A stretch of 64,000 nucleotides of DNA from an uncultured Sphingomonadaceae bacterium (GCA_947501325.1 CANMVC010000001.1:744001-808000); one strand, 5' to 3'. Counted from the first letter of the stretch, positions 34,967 to 44,466 are shown. Numbers and translations are program-made. The notes: generated by a model from the sequence alone, not told the origin.

Positions 34967-36011
34967 AATCAGCGCCGCCAGCCGACATGGTAATTTCGCC
35001 ATTATCCAGCATCAGTTTTGCTACGGCAATAACGCCTCTCTGTGCGTCGATAGCAGCCTCCATTGGCATGGGAGGCGCTTCCTCCATCTCGTCTTGAATG
35101 GTTTCAGCAGCGCGCTGCGACATGGATTCAAAGATTTTCGCTTTGAGCTCTGCAGATGCACCACGCAACGCCGGAACCAATATGCTTGAATCCACTTTGC
35201 GTGCGACCGTGCCGATATCCTTTTTCGACAGATTGATCAGATCCTCGAACACGAACATTTCGTCTTCGATCTGTTTTGCAATTTTCTTGTCGCGGCGGTT
35301 AACGCCTTTCAACACGGCCTGGCCGATTTGCTTGGGAAGGTTATTGACGATCGATGCGCTGTCCATAACACCGCCAATTTCCATGGGTGGCGCCAGCTCT
35401 TCCGCCGAAGGTGTGTTATTCTCGAGCAAGCCATGTATTTGAGCCAAAGCATGGGCGCTAACTGGCCCCAAGGTCGCTACGCGATATACCAGTTCTTCCA
35501 ACAATTCGGGGGGTACTAGCTGCAGCATCTCCGCGGCTGCCTCTGGCGTCAGGAATGAAATTAATACGGCTGCGATCTGCGGCGGCTCACTTGACACCAG
35601 TTCTGCCAGATCCTTCACCGGAACCCATTTCAGCAATTCGGCTATATTGCTTGGCCGTTTTGGAGCAAAACGATTCATCATTGTCTCTGCCCGCGACGTC
35701 CCGAGCGCTTGCCGGAAGACCCGGCTGACTTTCTCGTCGGATTTATAGGCCACCATCGTCTGATTTTGAGTCAGCTCCAGAAACTTATCCAACGACCCGT
35801 CAATTTGCATGGCATCGACATCGGCGACACTGAACATCGCCTCGCCAAGACGTTCGGCTTCCTCCGGCTCCAGCCGCTCTAGAATCTTGGCGGCTTCTTC
35901 GTCGTCAAACAACAACATCAGGATCGCAGCGGTCTGGCGACCGGTTATCAATTCAAGCTGTGAACCATCTTTACCGGATTCTTTGTCTTTTTGAGTTGCG
36001 GCATCAGCCAT
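34959..36011 (-). CDS. fliG: Flagellar switch protein FliG
   Basis: 350 residues with the three FliG domains: N-terminal (LITGRQTAAILMLLFDDEEAAKILERLEPEEAERLG) that grips FliF, middle (SSEPPQIAAVLISFLTPEAAAEMLQLVPPELLEELVYRVATLGPVS), and C-terminal with the charged torque helix (DIGTVARKVDSSILVPALRGASAELKAKIFESMSQRAAETIQDEME). It transmits stator torque to the rotor. Its end overlaps fliH and its start overlaps fliF, so the genes are translationally coupled. Confidence 0.96.
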   Translation of the reverse strand: MADAATQKDKESGKDGSQLELITGRQTAAILMLLFDDEEAAKILERLEPEEAERLGEAMFSVADVDAMQIDGSLDKFLELTQNQTMVAYKSDEKVSRVFRQALGTSRAETMMNRFAPKRPSNIAELLKWVPVKDLAELVSSEPPQIAAVLISFLTPEAAAEMLQLVPPELLEELVYRVATLGPVSAHALAQIHGLLENNTPSAEELAPPMEIGGVMDSASIVNNLPKQIGQAVLKGVNRRDKKIAKQIEDEMFVFEDLINLSKKDIGTVARKVDSSILVPALRGASAELKAKIFESMSQRAAETIQDEMEEAPPMPMEAAIDAQRGVIAVAKLMLDNGEITMSAGGADYV

Positions 36012-37761
36012 CAGCGTCCTCCAGCTCGTTCTTTTCTTTCAAGAGTTCTTTCACCACCAGCGCAGCATGATCAGGATTTTGGCGAACAAAATTCTGGGTG
36101 AGCAAGGCGCGTTCCTGATAGCTAGGAGCGGCCTGAATCATGTCGATCGTCACTGGCCTACCGTCTTGCTGGACCGCCGAGCCACCGCCATTTGCTGACG
36201 CCGGATTAGGTAAACTGCGATTTTGCATCATCAGATCGGCTGGAACATTAGTTCCGGCAGCGATGGCAGCTTTGCGTTCTTTCTCGGCATTCAGCCAGCG
36301 TTTCAAAATGGGGCGAGCGATAAAGAAGAGGATGAGCAAGGCGACAACAAGCGCCGTAACGTTGCGACTAACGATCCCGAACCAAGGCGATTCATACCAT
36401 GGCGTTTCGGCTTCATTCTCGGTGACTGGCCGGAACTGGCTTGCAGAAACTGCGATCTGGTCACCGCGTTCGGCGTTGAAACCGATGGAACCCTTGACCA
36501 GCTTTTCGATGTCCTGAATTTCTTTGGGTGACTTGGCATCTTTCAAAGCCTTGTCGTCAATTGCAACCGCGACGGAAAGCCGGGACACTTGGCCAGTCGC
36601 CTGATTGGTCACCGCAATTTCCCGTGCAAGCTCGAAATTCCGATTATATTCTTCGCTAGTACGGAGCGGTAGCGTTTCGGTTGCAACTTGCTCGTCTGCG
36701 CCTTCAGGTTGATCTTCCAGTTCGGCTGCAGCAGGTGGTCGATTAGCCAGAGCCCCGGGGATGCCGCCGACCTGTGAAGCTCCGGCAATGGGTTCTTCCG
36801 AACGCATTCCCTTTTCTGATCGCAATACAGATCCATCCGTGGGATAGATTTCGCTGGTGGCCTGCTTTTCGTCGAAATTCACATCCGCTGTCACTTCAGC
36901 CACAAAATTCCCGGGACCGACAATCGGTGTCAAAAGGCTCGCGAGCGATTGGCGATATCTGTCTTCAATCGCCGCTTTGATTTTCAGTTGGGTGTCATTT
37001 TGATCGGATTCAGCGCCCTCGCGACGGGACAGCAACCGGCCATTCTGGTCGATCACCGAAACGTTTGAGGCGTTCAATCCCGGCACGGAACTGGCCACTA
37101 GGTTCAAAATGGCCTGCGTTTGTTTCTCGTCTAATTTGGTCGAGCCCGCCAACTGCAAGATAACCGAAGCGCCGGGTTCATTTCTTTCGCGCAAAAAGAT
37201 ACTTGGCTGTTCAACAGCCAAGTGCACCCGGGCGGATATAACATTATCAAGCGCCTCGATCGACCGTGCCAGGTCCATTTCCCTGGCGGAGCGCAGTTTT
37301 TCCGACTCAACCGCCCGGCTCGCACCCATCGGCATGCTCGACATGATTGTATCGCCACTCGGAGCCGTGCGCGGCAGTCCTTGACCGGCCAATTCGATCT
37401 TCGCGGTATGGTAATCTTCGTTGCTGACGGTAAGCGTGCCGGATGTATCATCGACCTGATAAGCAATATTCGCGCTTTGCAGCGCTTGCATCATGGCCGA
37501 TTTGTCATTGTCCGGCAAACCGCGGAATAAATCGCGCTGCGGCGGCTCTTTCAAAACCAACCAAGCGGATAGCGCAGCGACCAAAACAGCTGATAATATG
37601 ATCAGCGGCATGGCACGGGCAATGGCAGGCTGCTTGACGAAATTTTGGATGGGGCCAAATAGTCCACCAGCGCCGACGCCGTTGCTATTCCCGGAAAATG
37701 CTTGTCCTCCCGATGGAGCTACAGGCGCCAGGTTCTGACCAAGGGATGTTTCTTCAGCCAT
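36004..37761 (-). CDS. fliF: MS-ring protein FliF
   Basis: 585 residues. Two membrane helices near residues 50-70 and 460-480 enclose the ring-building periplasmic part with YTVSNEDYHTAKIELAGQGLP-type and RVHLAVEQPSIFLRERNEPGASVILQL segments. The cytoplasmic C-terminus (NFVRQNPDHAALVVKELL) binds FliG. This is the first structure laid down in assembly. It is three bases from fliE on the same strand. Confidence 0.95.
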   Translation of the reverse strand: MAEETSLGQNLAPVAPSGGQAFSGNSNGVGAGGLFGPIQNFVKQPAIARAMPLIILSAVLVAALSAWLVLKEPPQRDLFRGLPDNDKSAMMQALQSANIAYQVDDTSGTLTVSNEDYHTAKIELAGQGLPRTAPSGDTIMSSMPMGASRAVESEKLRSAREMDLARSIEALDNVISARVHLAVEQPSIFLRERNEPGASVILQLAGSTKLDEKQTQAILNLVASSVPGLNASNVSVIDQNGRLLSRREGAESDQNDTQLKIKAAIEDRYRQSLASLLTPIVGPGNFVAEVTADVNFDEKQATSEIYPTDGSVLRSEKGMRSEEPIAGASQVGGIPGALANRPPAAAELEDQPEGADEQVATETLPLRTSEEYNRNFELAREIAVTNQATGQVSRLSVAVAIDDKALKDAKSPKEIQDIEKLVKGSIGFNAERGDQIAVSASQFRPVTENEAETPWYESPWFGIVSRNVTALVVALLILFFIARPILKRWLNAEKERKAAIAAGTNVPADLMMQNRSLPNPASANGGGSAVQQDGRPVTIDMIQAAPSYQERALLTQNFVRQNPDHAALVVKELLKEKNELEDADG

Positions 37762-37764
37762 CTA

Positions 37765-38127
37765 TCACACCGACATGTTCATGATGTCTTTGTAAGCAGA
37801 CAAAAGTTTGTTGCGAACTTGCAAGGTGGATTCAAAGCCTAGAGACGCTTTATGTTTGGACAGCATCACCGCAGCAACATCGTTGGTTTCGCCCATTTGA
37901 TAGGCGGTGGTGTTTGCTTTTGCTGTTGCTTGCAGCTTGTTCACTTCCTGAATGGCATCGGTCAGCTGATCGGCAAAGCCGGTCGGCCCGGATGTTTTCT
38001 CTGGTTGTTGTGTTTGACCTGGTCCGCCCAGATTGGATGTTTTGCTGGCAATATCCTGCAACGCGTTGTTGCGGTTTAGGATAGCATTGCGCGCCGCCAT
38101 CAGGCTATTCATGTTGACGGAAGACAT
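37765..38127 (-). CDS. fliE: Basal-body adaptor protein FliE
   Basis: 120 residues, with the FliE C-terminal pattern FADQLTDAIQEVNKLQATAKANTTAYQMGETNDVAAVMLSKHKASLGFESTLQVRNKLLSAYKDIMNMSV. FliE links the MS ring to the rod. The N-terminal 45 residues are Asn/Gln/Gly-rich. It lies 14 bases after the activator gene, so activator and structural genes share one transcript. Confidence 0.93.
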   Translation of the reverse strand: MSSVNMNSLMAARNAILNRNNALQDIASKTSNLGGPGQTQQPEKTSGPTGFADQLTDAIQEVNKLQATAKANTTAYQMGETNDVAAVMLSKHKASLGFESTLQVRNKLLSAYKDIMNMSV

Positions 38128-38141
38128 AATCTATCTCCTGC

Positions 38142-39413
38142 TCACGCCGCGAGCGCACGCATATCGGCCATCCGATAGCGCAGCGTCCGCTCTGAAATGC
38201 CAAGTTCTTTGGCAGCTTCGCGGCGGTTGCCGTTGGTTTGTTCGAGCGTTTTGTTGATCGCGTCATATTCGACGCTTTTTGAAATCGAATGCAGGTCTCT
38301 GCCGCGAACGAAGCGCGCTGAACTGCCAGGCTGCACAGCGTCCTGCTTAGGTTGCGCAGACAAGCTCTCACCGGAAAACATCAAGTCACTGGCTTCGAGA
38401 CGATCGCCGTCACACATGACCAGAGCGCGCTGAAGGACATTGGCAAGTTCGCGAACATTGCCGGGCCAATGATGCGCTTTCAGCCGCTCAAGGCAACATT
38501 GCGACAGCGATATGAATTTCTGGTGACCTTTTTGGAAGTCCATCATCATGAACGTTGCGATGGCGACAATATCAGCGGGACGAGCCGTGAGCGGCTCCAA
38601 TTCTACGGGCATGACATTCAAGCGCCAATAGAGATCTTCGCGGAACTTTCCGGCTTTCACTTCTTCCGCAAAATTGCGGTTGGCGGCACAGATAACGCGG
38701 ACATCAATTTTTTCGTGGCGCGTTGCACCGACAGGAAGAATTTCGCCTTCTTGCAACACACGGAGCAGTTTTGACTGACTCTCGAGTGGCATCTCGGTAA
38801 TCTCGTCGAGGAAGATGGTCCCGCCATCGGCTTCCTTAAAAAGGCCGATAGCGCTGGCATAGGCACCTGTGAAGGAGCCTTTCTTATGTCCGAACAATAT
38901 GGACTCGATCATCGTTTCGGTGATCGCCGCGCAATTGATGGTAACGAGTTGCTTGTCAGCGCGGGTGCTATTCTCGTGAATATAGCGAGCGACACCTTCT
39001 TTGCCGGTGCCAGTTTCGCCAGTGATCATGACATTGGCATCGCTGCGCGCTACGCGGGCGGCATATTTATATAAAGCAATAGATTTGGGATCGGCAAAGG
39101 CAGGCCCTTTGCCCCCACGCATGGATTCGATGATGCAGGACAAACCAAATAGTTTGTCTGCTTCACCAAATTCAATGCGTGGGGATTGGCTGAGGGTAGC
39201 CGGAACGAAACGGAATGGGCCATCGCGATAAATTACGACGGGATCTTTTGCGCCACCATTAGCACCTGTTCTTGCTGCGCCATCAATGTGGGGTAGTTGC
39301 GTAGCACCAGGTGACAATATGTGGTCGGAGTGGAAAGATTCGACACTCCCGAGCATATCAACAAGTTCTGGAAACCTAGAGACCAGGCTAGATTTATTTG
39401 CATTGTTGATCAT
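38142..39413 (-). CDS. Sigma-54-dependent activator, flagellar (FlbD/FleQ-like) 2
   Basis: 423 residues, the first gene of the fli operon. A region of about 105 residues without a receiver-domain pattern is followed by the AAA+ domain: Walker A GETGTGKE (132-139), sigma-54 loop GSFTGAY (179-185), Walker B GTIFLDEITE, and the C-terminal Fis-type helix-turn-helix NRREAAKELGISERTLRYRMADM. It should activate sigma-54 promoters of the flagellar locus, including its own at 39472. Three palindromes at 39532-39596 are candidate binding sites. It differs from the 22775 activator in both the N-terminal region and the recognition helix, so the two may bind different sites or form mixed complexes. Confidence 0.88.
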   Translation of the reverse strand: MINNANKSSLVSRFPELVDMLGSVESFHSDHILSPGATQLPHIDGAARTGANGGAKDPVVIYRDGPFRFVPATLSQSPRIEFGEADKLFGLSCIIESMRGGKGPAFADPKSIALYKYAARVARSDANVMITGETGTGKEGVARYIHENSTRADKQLVTINCAAITETMIESILFGHKKGSFTGAYASAIGLFKEADGGTIFLDEITEMPLESQSKLLRVLQEGEILPVGATRHEKIDVRVICAANRNFAEEVKAGKFREDLYWRLNVMPVELEPLTARPADIVAIATFMMMDFQKGHQKFISLSQCCLERLKAHHWPGNVRELANVLQRALVMCDGDRLEASDLMFSGESLSAQPKQDAVQPGSSARFVRGRDLHSISKSVEYDAINKTLEQTNGNRREAAKELGISERTLRYRMADMRALAA

Positions 39414-39471
39414 CTCATTCCCTCACGTTTTACTCTGAGCACGGGATCCTTGTTGTGCTCATCCGACACCT

Positions 39472-39487
39472 CGCAATGTGCGTGCCA
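39472..39487 (-). promoter_or_regulatory. Sigma-54 promoter of the fli operon
   Basis: On the minus strand TGGCACGCACATTGCG matches the -24/-12 consensus (GG-N10-GC) closely. Its -12 end lies 58 bases before the activator start at 39413, so it would drive the activator and fliE through fliS. Confidence 0.75.
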
Positions 39488-39531
39488 GTTTTAGGGAATG
39501 GCTGAAAATATCGATTTTTTAGCATGATACC

Positions 39532-39596
39532 GTCGGTTTTCCGACAATATTGTCGGAAACCAGACAGGCATAAATGGGGGTTGTCGGAGAACCGAC
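39532..39596. promoter_or_regulatory. Three GTCGG-N4-CCGAC elements between fli operon and flagellin
   Basis: Copies are GTCGGTTTTCCGAC (39532-39545), GTCGGAAACCAGAC (39552-39565, one mismatch) and GTCGGAGAACCGAC (39583-39596). Start-to-start distances are 20 and 31 bases, close to two and three helical turns, so all three face one side of the DNA. They lie 45-110 bases upstream of the fli sigma-54 promoter, the normal distance for an activator site. The first two also flank a perfect palindrome centred on CAATATTG. Confidence 0.7.
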
Positions 39597-39609
39597 AGAA
39601 AATATTTTA

Positions 39610-39635
39610 TTAATTTATCGGGGACCCGCCGTTAA
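39610..39635 (+). promoter_or_regulatory. Sigma-28-like promoter of flagellin
   Basis: TTAA, 14 bases, then GCCGTTAA. The -10 differs by one base from the classical GCCGATAA, and the spacer and element order are the same as those found before flgM (45147-45172). It would give a leader of about 70 bases before the flagellin ATG. Confidence 0.55.
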
Positions 39636-39712
39636 CTCCAATGAGGCCGCTTCAGATGACGAGGTGACCCGCAGTATCAATCGAGTAAGTAAATTGTGAA
39701 AAGGAAGTCACC

Positions 39713-40528
39713 ATGACTGTAATAGGAACTAACGTAACAGCGATGCGCACCAGCTATGCTTCAAACCAAGCTGAAATGGGCCTCGCAAAATCTATCGAAC
39801 GCCTCTCGACAGGTCAACGTATTAATTCTGCAGCAGATGATGCTGCCGGTAACGCAATCGCAACCCGCATGACCTCTGAGATTCGCGGCCTGAATATGGC
39901 GATCCGTAACTCCAATGACGGTATTTCTTTGGCTCAGACCGCTGAGGGTGGCATGAACGAAATCACGAGTATGCTGCAGCGTATGCGTGAACTATCCGTT
40001 CAATCTGCCAACGGCACGCTTTCTGCTGGTGACCGTACCAACCTGCAGACCGAGGTTACCGCGATGATCGCACAGATCGGCGATGTTGCGACACGGACTA
40101 CGTTCAACGATGTTTCGTTGCTTGATGGCACGAACGCAACCATCAACATTCAGACCGGCAGCGATGCCAGTCAAACAGTGGCAATCACTCTGGCAGACGT
40201 TACCGCAGCAACTCTGGCTGTCGACGCACTGGATATCAGCACCGAAGCCGGCGCTACCGCAGCTTTGACCGCTCTGGACACCGCTCTGGACACCGTCACG
40301 TCCGCTCAGGCTTCTTTGGGTGCCGACCAGAACCGTCTGCAGACCACAGTCGCCAACCTTTCCGATCGCGTTTCCAATATTTCAGAATCACGGTCGCGTA
40401 TCATGGATGTTGATTTCTCCGCTGAAACCACCGAACTGGCCAAGAACCAGATTTTGAGCCAGGCGTCTTCTGCCATGCTCGCTCAGGCTAACCAGTCTCA
40501 GCAGTCTGTATTGAGCCTCCTCCGGTAA
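39713..40528 (+). CDS. fliC: Flagellin
   Basis: 271 residues, with Shine-Dalgarno AAGGAAG before the ATG. The N-terminal D0/D1 ([55 protein letters not shown]) and C-terminal D1/D0 ([44 protein letters not shown]) are canonical. The centre is only about 80 residues, so the outer D2/D3 domains are absent. This is the only flagellin gene in the window. It is monocistronic, with its own promoter and terminator. Confidence 0.97.
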   Translation: MTVIGTNVTAMRTSYASNQAEMGLAKSIERLSTGQRINSAADDAAGNAIATRMTSEIRGLNMAIRNSNDGISLAQTAEGGMNEITSMLQRMRELSVQSANGTLSAGDRTNLQTEVTAMIAQIGDVATRTTFNDVSLLDGTNATINIQTGSDASQTVAITLADVTAATLAVDALDISTEAGATAALTALDTALDTVTSAQASLGADQNRLQTTVANLSDRVSNISESRSRIMDVDFSAETTELAKNQILSQASSAMLAQANQSQQSVLSLLR

Positions 40529-40550
40529 TTAGAAATACCGATTATCCGAG

Positions 40551-40582
40551 AAAGCCTCTTCCCGAAAGGGAGGGGGCTTTTT
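40551..40582 (+). terminator. Rho-independent terminator after flagellin
   Basis: AAAGCCTCTTCCC pairs with GGGAGGGGGCTTT around a GAAA loop, then TTTTT. It ends 24 bases before the convergent fliA stop and could also slow transcripts coming from fliA, though that side lacks a T run. Confidence 0.9.
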
Positions 40583-40606
40583 CTATTTTAGTAGTCAAAT
40601 GATCTT

Positions 40607-41326
40607 TTAATCTGACGTCATCGCCGCTTGCAGCTTTTCCAGCGCGCGCTTTTTAATCTGGCACACCCGCACCGATGAGACATCCAGCAAAGCGCCAATC
40701 TCGTCCAGTTGCATCTCCTCTATGAAATAGGAATTGAGAACCATCTGCTCCCGCTCGTTCAATTTCTTCAGATTTGCCGACAAGAGATCGATCATTTGGC
40801 TTTTTTCCAACGTCTCGTGCTGATCATCGTCATCGTTAGTAAACCAGCTGCTGGAATCGGAATATACCTCATCCAGCGAGTCCACATGGATGTCGATCGC
40901 CCGGTCAGCATTTTTGCGAAACTCAGTTTGGTCCATTCCCATCGCTTCAGCCAATTCGACCTCATTGGGTTCCCGGCCATTTTCTTGTGCGAGCCGCTCA
41001 CCAACCCGCCGCAGCTTTTTATTCCATTCAACCGCGCTTCGCCGCAAGCTGCAGCTGGTTCGCAAATAATCAATCATTGCGCCGCGAACGCGCACATATA
41101 AATAAGTGCTGAAACTGTGTCCCTGATCCTCATATTTTCCGGCCGCTTCGACCATCGCGACGAGGCCAATCTGGATCAAATCCTCCAGCTCTATTTGGTC
41201 TGGTGAGAATGATTTAATCTGCCAGGCGATCTTGTTCACCAGACTTTGATTTTCTCTGATCAAGCTAGCTTCGTCAATCTGCATGGCACCATAGGCCTGA
41301 GACGCTTTGTTTTTCGATTGCAACAT
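40607..41326 (-). CDS. fliA: Flagellar sigma-28 factor FliA
   Basis: 239 residues. Region 2 (LIRENQSLVNKIAWQIKSF, ELEDLIQIGLVAMVEAAGKYEDQGHSFSTYLYVRVRGAMIDYLR), region 3 and region 4 (LNEREQMVLNSYFIEEMQLDEIGALLDVSSVRVCQIKKRALEKL) are complete. FliA reads late flagellar promoters once FlgM has been exported. It is co-transcribed with flhA, 17 bases upstream, so control of early and late genes is tied together. Confidence 0.95.
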   Translation of the reverse strand: MLQSKNKASQAYGAMQIDEASLIRENQSLVNKIAWQIKSFSPDQIELEDLIQIGLVAMVEAAGKYEDQGHSFSTYLYVRVRGAMIDYLRTSCSLRRSAVEWNKKLRRVGERLAQENGREPNEVELAEAMGMDQTEFRKNADRAIDIHVDSLDEVYSDSSSWFTNDDDDQHETLEKSQMIDLLSANLKKLNEREQMVLNSYFIEEMQLDEIGALLDVSSVRVCQIKKRALEKLQAAMTSD

Positions 41327-41343
41327 ATGTTCATTCCACTCGA

Positions 41344-43455
41344 TTATAATGTCTGGTTTGCTTCGACGCGGGGCGGCTGGGGAGAGGCTTGCGGAACGCC
41401 AATTTTCGCCAGAACCTCAATGGATTTGTCTTCAGGGAGTTCCTGATAGGAAAGTACCGTCAAATCCGGGAACCTGTTCTTGAGCAATGCGCCGAGTGGT
41501 CGCCGGACAATGGGTGAGGTAATCAACGCGATGTTGCGCGCTTCCATAGGTAAGGTCCGCGCTGTCTGGTCAACGGCTTCAACCAGTTGCTGCGCCAATT
41601 GCGGTTCAATTGGGTGGCTCGCGTCTTCCCCAATTGTGAGGGCTTTCACGAGCAAGCCTTCGAGTTCCGCATCCAAAGTCACGACAGGCAGCGGTAAATT
41701 CATCGGTACCATCGTCTGGATTATAAGGTTGCCGATATTTTGCCGAATGGCATCCACAATCTGATCGGTTTCGCTATGCTTGCTGGCCGCATCCATCATC
41801 GCCAGACAGATTTTCTGGAAATCCTTAACCGGCACTTTTTCTGCCAGAAGCTCCCGGCAAATTGCCGTTATGGCGAATAAAGACAGGGGCTGCGGCGTAA
41901 GACTGTCGACCAGTTGCGGCGACGACTCCCTGAGTAGGTCGAGCAGTTTTTGGGCTTCGTCCATGCTGAACAGCTGTGCTGCATTCCGGCGGACGACATC
42001 GTTCAGGTGCGTGGCTACAACCGTAGGCGCATCGACGACGGTATAGCCTTCTGCAATGGCTTGCGACTTTTTGTCGGCTCCAATCCAGATGGCGTCCATC
42101 CCGAAGGTCGGATCTTTACACGGCCGCCCTTCGATAACGGCATCGACGTGCCCATCATCAAGTGCCAGAAAATCATTCGGCCAAACAGTGTCTTCCCCAA
42201 GGACAACACCGCCCATCATGATACGATAGCTATTGGGCTCCAGTTCCAGATCATCCTTGATCCGGACAAGCGGAACAACAAAACCCAGTTCCTTGGAAAT
42301 CTGGCGCCGGATCCCGGTAATCCGCTTCATCAATGGCGCGCCCTTGCGGTCTTCGACCATTGTCACAAGGCCATAGCCTATTTCGATTCCCAGGCGGGCT
42401 TTCTCCGAAACATCATCCCAGTCAATCTGTTCAGGCTGTTTCTCCGGCTCGGGATCGGCAACTATCGCAACAGCCTTCGGCTTGCGGATCAGGTAAAATG
42501 CCATGCCTCCGGCTACCGCAGCGGCTGATAACACAACCATATGCGGCATACCGGGCAAGATGCCCAATATCGTCAATATCACTGCCACCGGTACCCAGGC
42601 CGCACCCGACCCAAATTGCGACGTAATCTGATCGGGCAAATTCTTGCTGGAAGAAACGCGCGTAACGATAGCCGCCGCAGCGATCGAGAGGATCAACGCA
42701 GGAACCTGAGCCACCAGTGCATCACCAATGGCAAGCATCGAATAGGTGCTGGCCGCGTCGGCAAAGGACAGGCCGTGGACAGTAGAGCCCAAAACGATCC
42801 CGCCGATAATGTTAACGGCCAGGATCAATATGCCCGCAACCGCATCACCTTTCACAAATTTCGAGGCACCATCCATCGACCCGTAAAAATCGGCTTCCGT
42901 CGCAACTTCAACGCGGCGCTCCTTGGCTTCTTCCGGCGCTATCAGGCCCGCGTTTAAATCGGCGTCAATCGCCATTTGCTTGCCCGGTAGCGCATCCAAG
43001 GTGAAACGTGCCGAAACCTCCGACACCCTTCCGGCACCTTTGGTAATGACGATCAGGTTGATGATCATCAGGATGGAGAAGACGAATATTCCGACAATAT
43101 AGTTGCCGCCGAGTAGCAGACTACCAAAAGCCTCAATTATCTGGCCAGCAGAATCGCCTCCTTCATGGCCCTGCACCAGAACCACGCGGGTTGATGCCAC
43201 ATTCAAACCCAGGCGCATGAGAGTGGCGAACAGCAAGACGGTTGGAAAACTTGAAAAATCGAGCGGCTTGTTCGCGTTCAATGCGACCATCAAGATCGCA
43301 AGCGAGATCATAATATTCGTTATGAAACCGATATCCAGCAAAATGGTCGGCAGGGGCAACACCATGAAAATTACCAGCAGCAAGGTCGCCATCGGTAACA
43401 GCCCGGATTTCAAATTATTGGCGATTTGGCCCATGGAGAAAAATTGTCGGTTCAT
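41344..43455 (-). CDS. flhA: Flagellar export gate protein FlhA
   Basis: 703 residues. About eight N-terminal membrane helices with the conserved FHIPEP-type cytoplasmic loop (RFTLDALPGKQMAIDADLNAGLI), then a large C-terminal domain that docks export chaperones (TPQPLSLFAITAICRELLAEKVPVKDFQKICLAMMD). FlhA couples proton flow to export. The upstream gene ends six bases before it. Confidence 0.96.
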   Translation of the reverse strand: MNRQFFSMGQIANNLKSGLLPMATLLLVIFMVLPLPTILLDIGFITNIMISLAILMVALNANKPLDFSSFPTVLLFATLMRLGLNVASTRVVLVQGHEGGDSAGQIIEAFGSLLLGGNYIVGIFVFSILMIINLIVITKGAGRVSEVSARFTLDALPGKQMAIDADLNAGLIAPEEAKERRVEVATEADFYGSMDGASKFVKGDAVAGILILAVNIIGGIVLGSTVHGLSFADAASTYSMLAIGDALVAQVPALILSIAAAAIVTRVSSSKNLPDQITSQFGSGAAWVPVAVILTILGILPGMPHMVVLSAAAVAGGMAFYLIRKPKAVAIVADPEPEKQPEQIDWDDVSEKARLGIEIGYGLVTMVEDRKGAPLMKRITGIRRQISKELGFVVPLVRIKDDLELEPNSYRIMMGGVVLGEDTVWPNDFLALDDGHVDAVIEGRPCKDPTFGMDAIWIGADKKSQAIAEGYTVVDAPTVVATHLNDVVRRNAAQLFSMDEAQKLLDLLRESSPQLVDSLTPQPLSLFAITAICRELLAEKVPVKDFQKICLAMMDAASKHSETDQIVDAIRQNIGNLIIQTMVPMNLPLPVVTLDAELEGLLVKALTIGEDASHPIEPQLAQQLVEAVDQTARTLPMEARNIALITSPIVRRPLGALLKNRFPDLTVLSYQELPEDKSIEVLAKIGVPQASPQPPRVEANQTL

Positions 43456-43461
43456 TTTGAG

Positions 43462-44289
43462 TTACATCCCCAGTGTGGCGAGCATCAGGTAGGCAGCACG
43501 GGCTGGCTCACTAAATGGCTTCGATATGTTCAAACTATCTTCGGTGTTGGCGTGGGCTTTGGCGATGCGCAGATAATCTTCCGGCTGCACCATCTTCACT
43601 GTGCTGCCGGACTGCGGCAAAATATTTCCTTGGGCCGGCAAACCATTGCCTAAGCCAATCCGGTCAACGGCATCAGAAAGCTTTTGCTCAAATCGCCCTC
43701 TTATCGATTCAAAGCTCCGCGCTTCTCCGGCGCGATCAAAAAAGACATTGCGATTGGCTCGCGCCGCCTGTGGAAAGCTGGCGGCTGCGGGTGCGCTGGG
43801 ATTGCTTTCCATGGTGTTCAGGAATTTCGCGGCTCCGGCGGGTCCCAGAAAGTGCGCCAGATAGAGATCGACAGACTCTGGCTTGCGACCGGTTTTCTGT
43901 TCAAGATAGGCGCCATTGTCCCGCGCAAACTCGCCGGCCAAGTCCGCCGACAGCGCCGGGATGTTTCGAAGCGCCAATATGCTGGATTTCTGGGCGTTAT
44001 CGGTAACAGTCAATTTACCGTTTGCATTTTTTGAAATGGCATCCTGCGCCCAGCCGATACCATATTTGTCACCATTTTCCTTGACCAATCCAAGCCAGGT
44101 TTGATCGATAAACTGATATAGTCCGGTCGCCGAAGACGTTTGCGCCTTTGCATCAGGGCGCATTCCGCTTTCAAGCTCTGCTTGTGCGATCAAATACTGA
44201 AAATCAACGCCGGTCCGCTGTGCCGATTGCGCAATAACGCTTGGCAGATCGCGTGGACCGATGGCGTTCGTGATTGAAATGTTGGACAT
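43462..44289 (-). CDS. SLT-type lytic transglycosylase, flagellar
   Basis: About 275 residues from ATG 44289. The TTG frame start at 44325 lies in the -12 element of the promoter and cannot be used. Residues about 28-60 carry the SLT motifs: Glu in LIAQAELESGM as the catalytic acid, then SSATGLYQFIDQTWLGLV and ESVDLYLAHFLGPAGAAKFL. It cleaves peptidoglycan glycan strands. There is no signal peptide, so it is probably exported by the flagellar apparatus. Since FlgJ here has only the rod-binding part, this is the likely enzyme that opens the wall for the rod. Confidence 0.87.
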   Translation of the reverse strand: MSNISITNAIGPRDLPSVIAQSAQRTGVDFQYLIAQAELESGMRPDAKAQTSSATGLYQFIDQTWLGLVKENGDKYGIGWAQDAISKNANGKLTVTDNAQKSSILALRNIPALSADLAGEFARDNGAYLEQKTGRKPESVDLYLAHFLGPAGAAKFLNTMESNPSAPAAASFPQAARANRNVFFDRAGEARSFESIRGRFEQKLSDAVDRIGLGNGLPAQGNILPQSGSTVKMVQPEDYLRIAKAHANTEDSLNISKPFSEPARAAYLMLATLGM

Positions 44290-44320
44290 GCTGGTTTCAA
44301 AATCTCCTACAAGGGAGATA

Positions 44321-44336
44321 AGCAAGGGTCATGCCA
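44321..44336 (-). promoter_or_regulatory. Sigma-54 promoter of the transglycosylase-flhA-fliA operon
   Basis: On the minus strand TGGCATGACCCTTGCT keeps GG-N10-GC with one change in the -24 element. Transcription would begin about 20 bases before the ATG at 44289. Confidence 0.65.
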
Positions 44337-44369
44337 AGTGATTGATATTGTTCGTCAGGGCCTTATTCA

Positions 44370-44382
44370 TTGGCAGTGCCAA
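44370..44382. promoter_or_regulatory. Palindrome upstream of the flhA-operon promoter
   Basis: TTGGCAGTGCCAA is a perfect 6-1-6 palindrome about 35 bases upstream of the sigma-54 promoter. It is a possible activator site, unlike the GTCGG elements in sequence. Confidence 0.35.
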
Positions 44383-44466
44383 CGGGCCCCTGCAAATGCA
44401 CGAAAACACCCCTTGGTCTCCCAACAAGTGTTCATCCGTTTATAAGTTTGGGCGGTCTAGGGAGCG

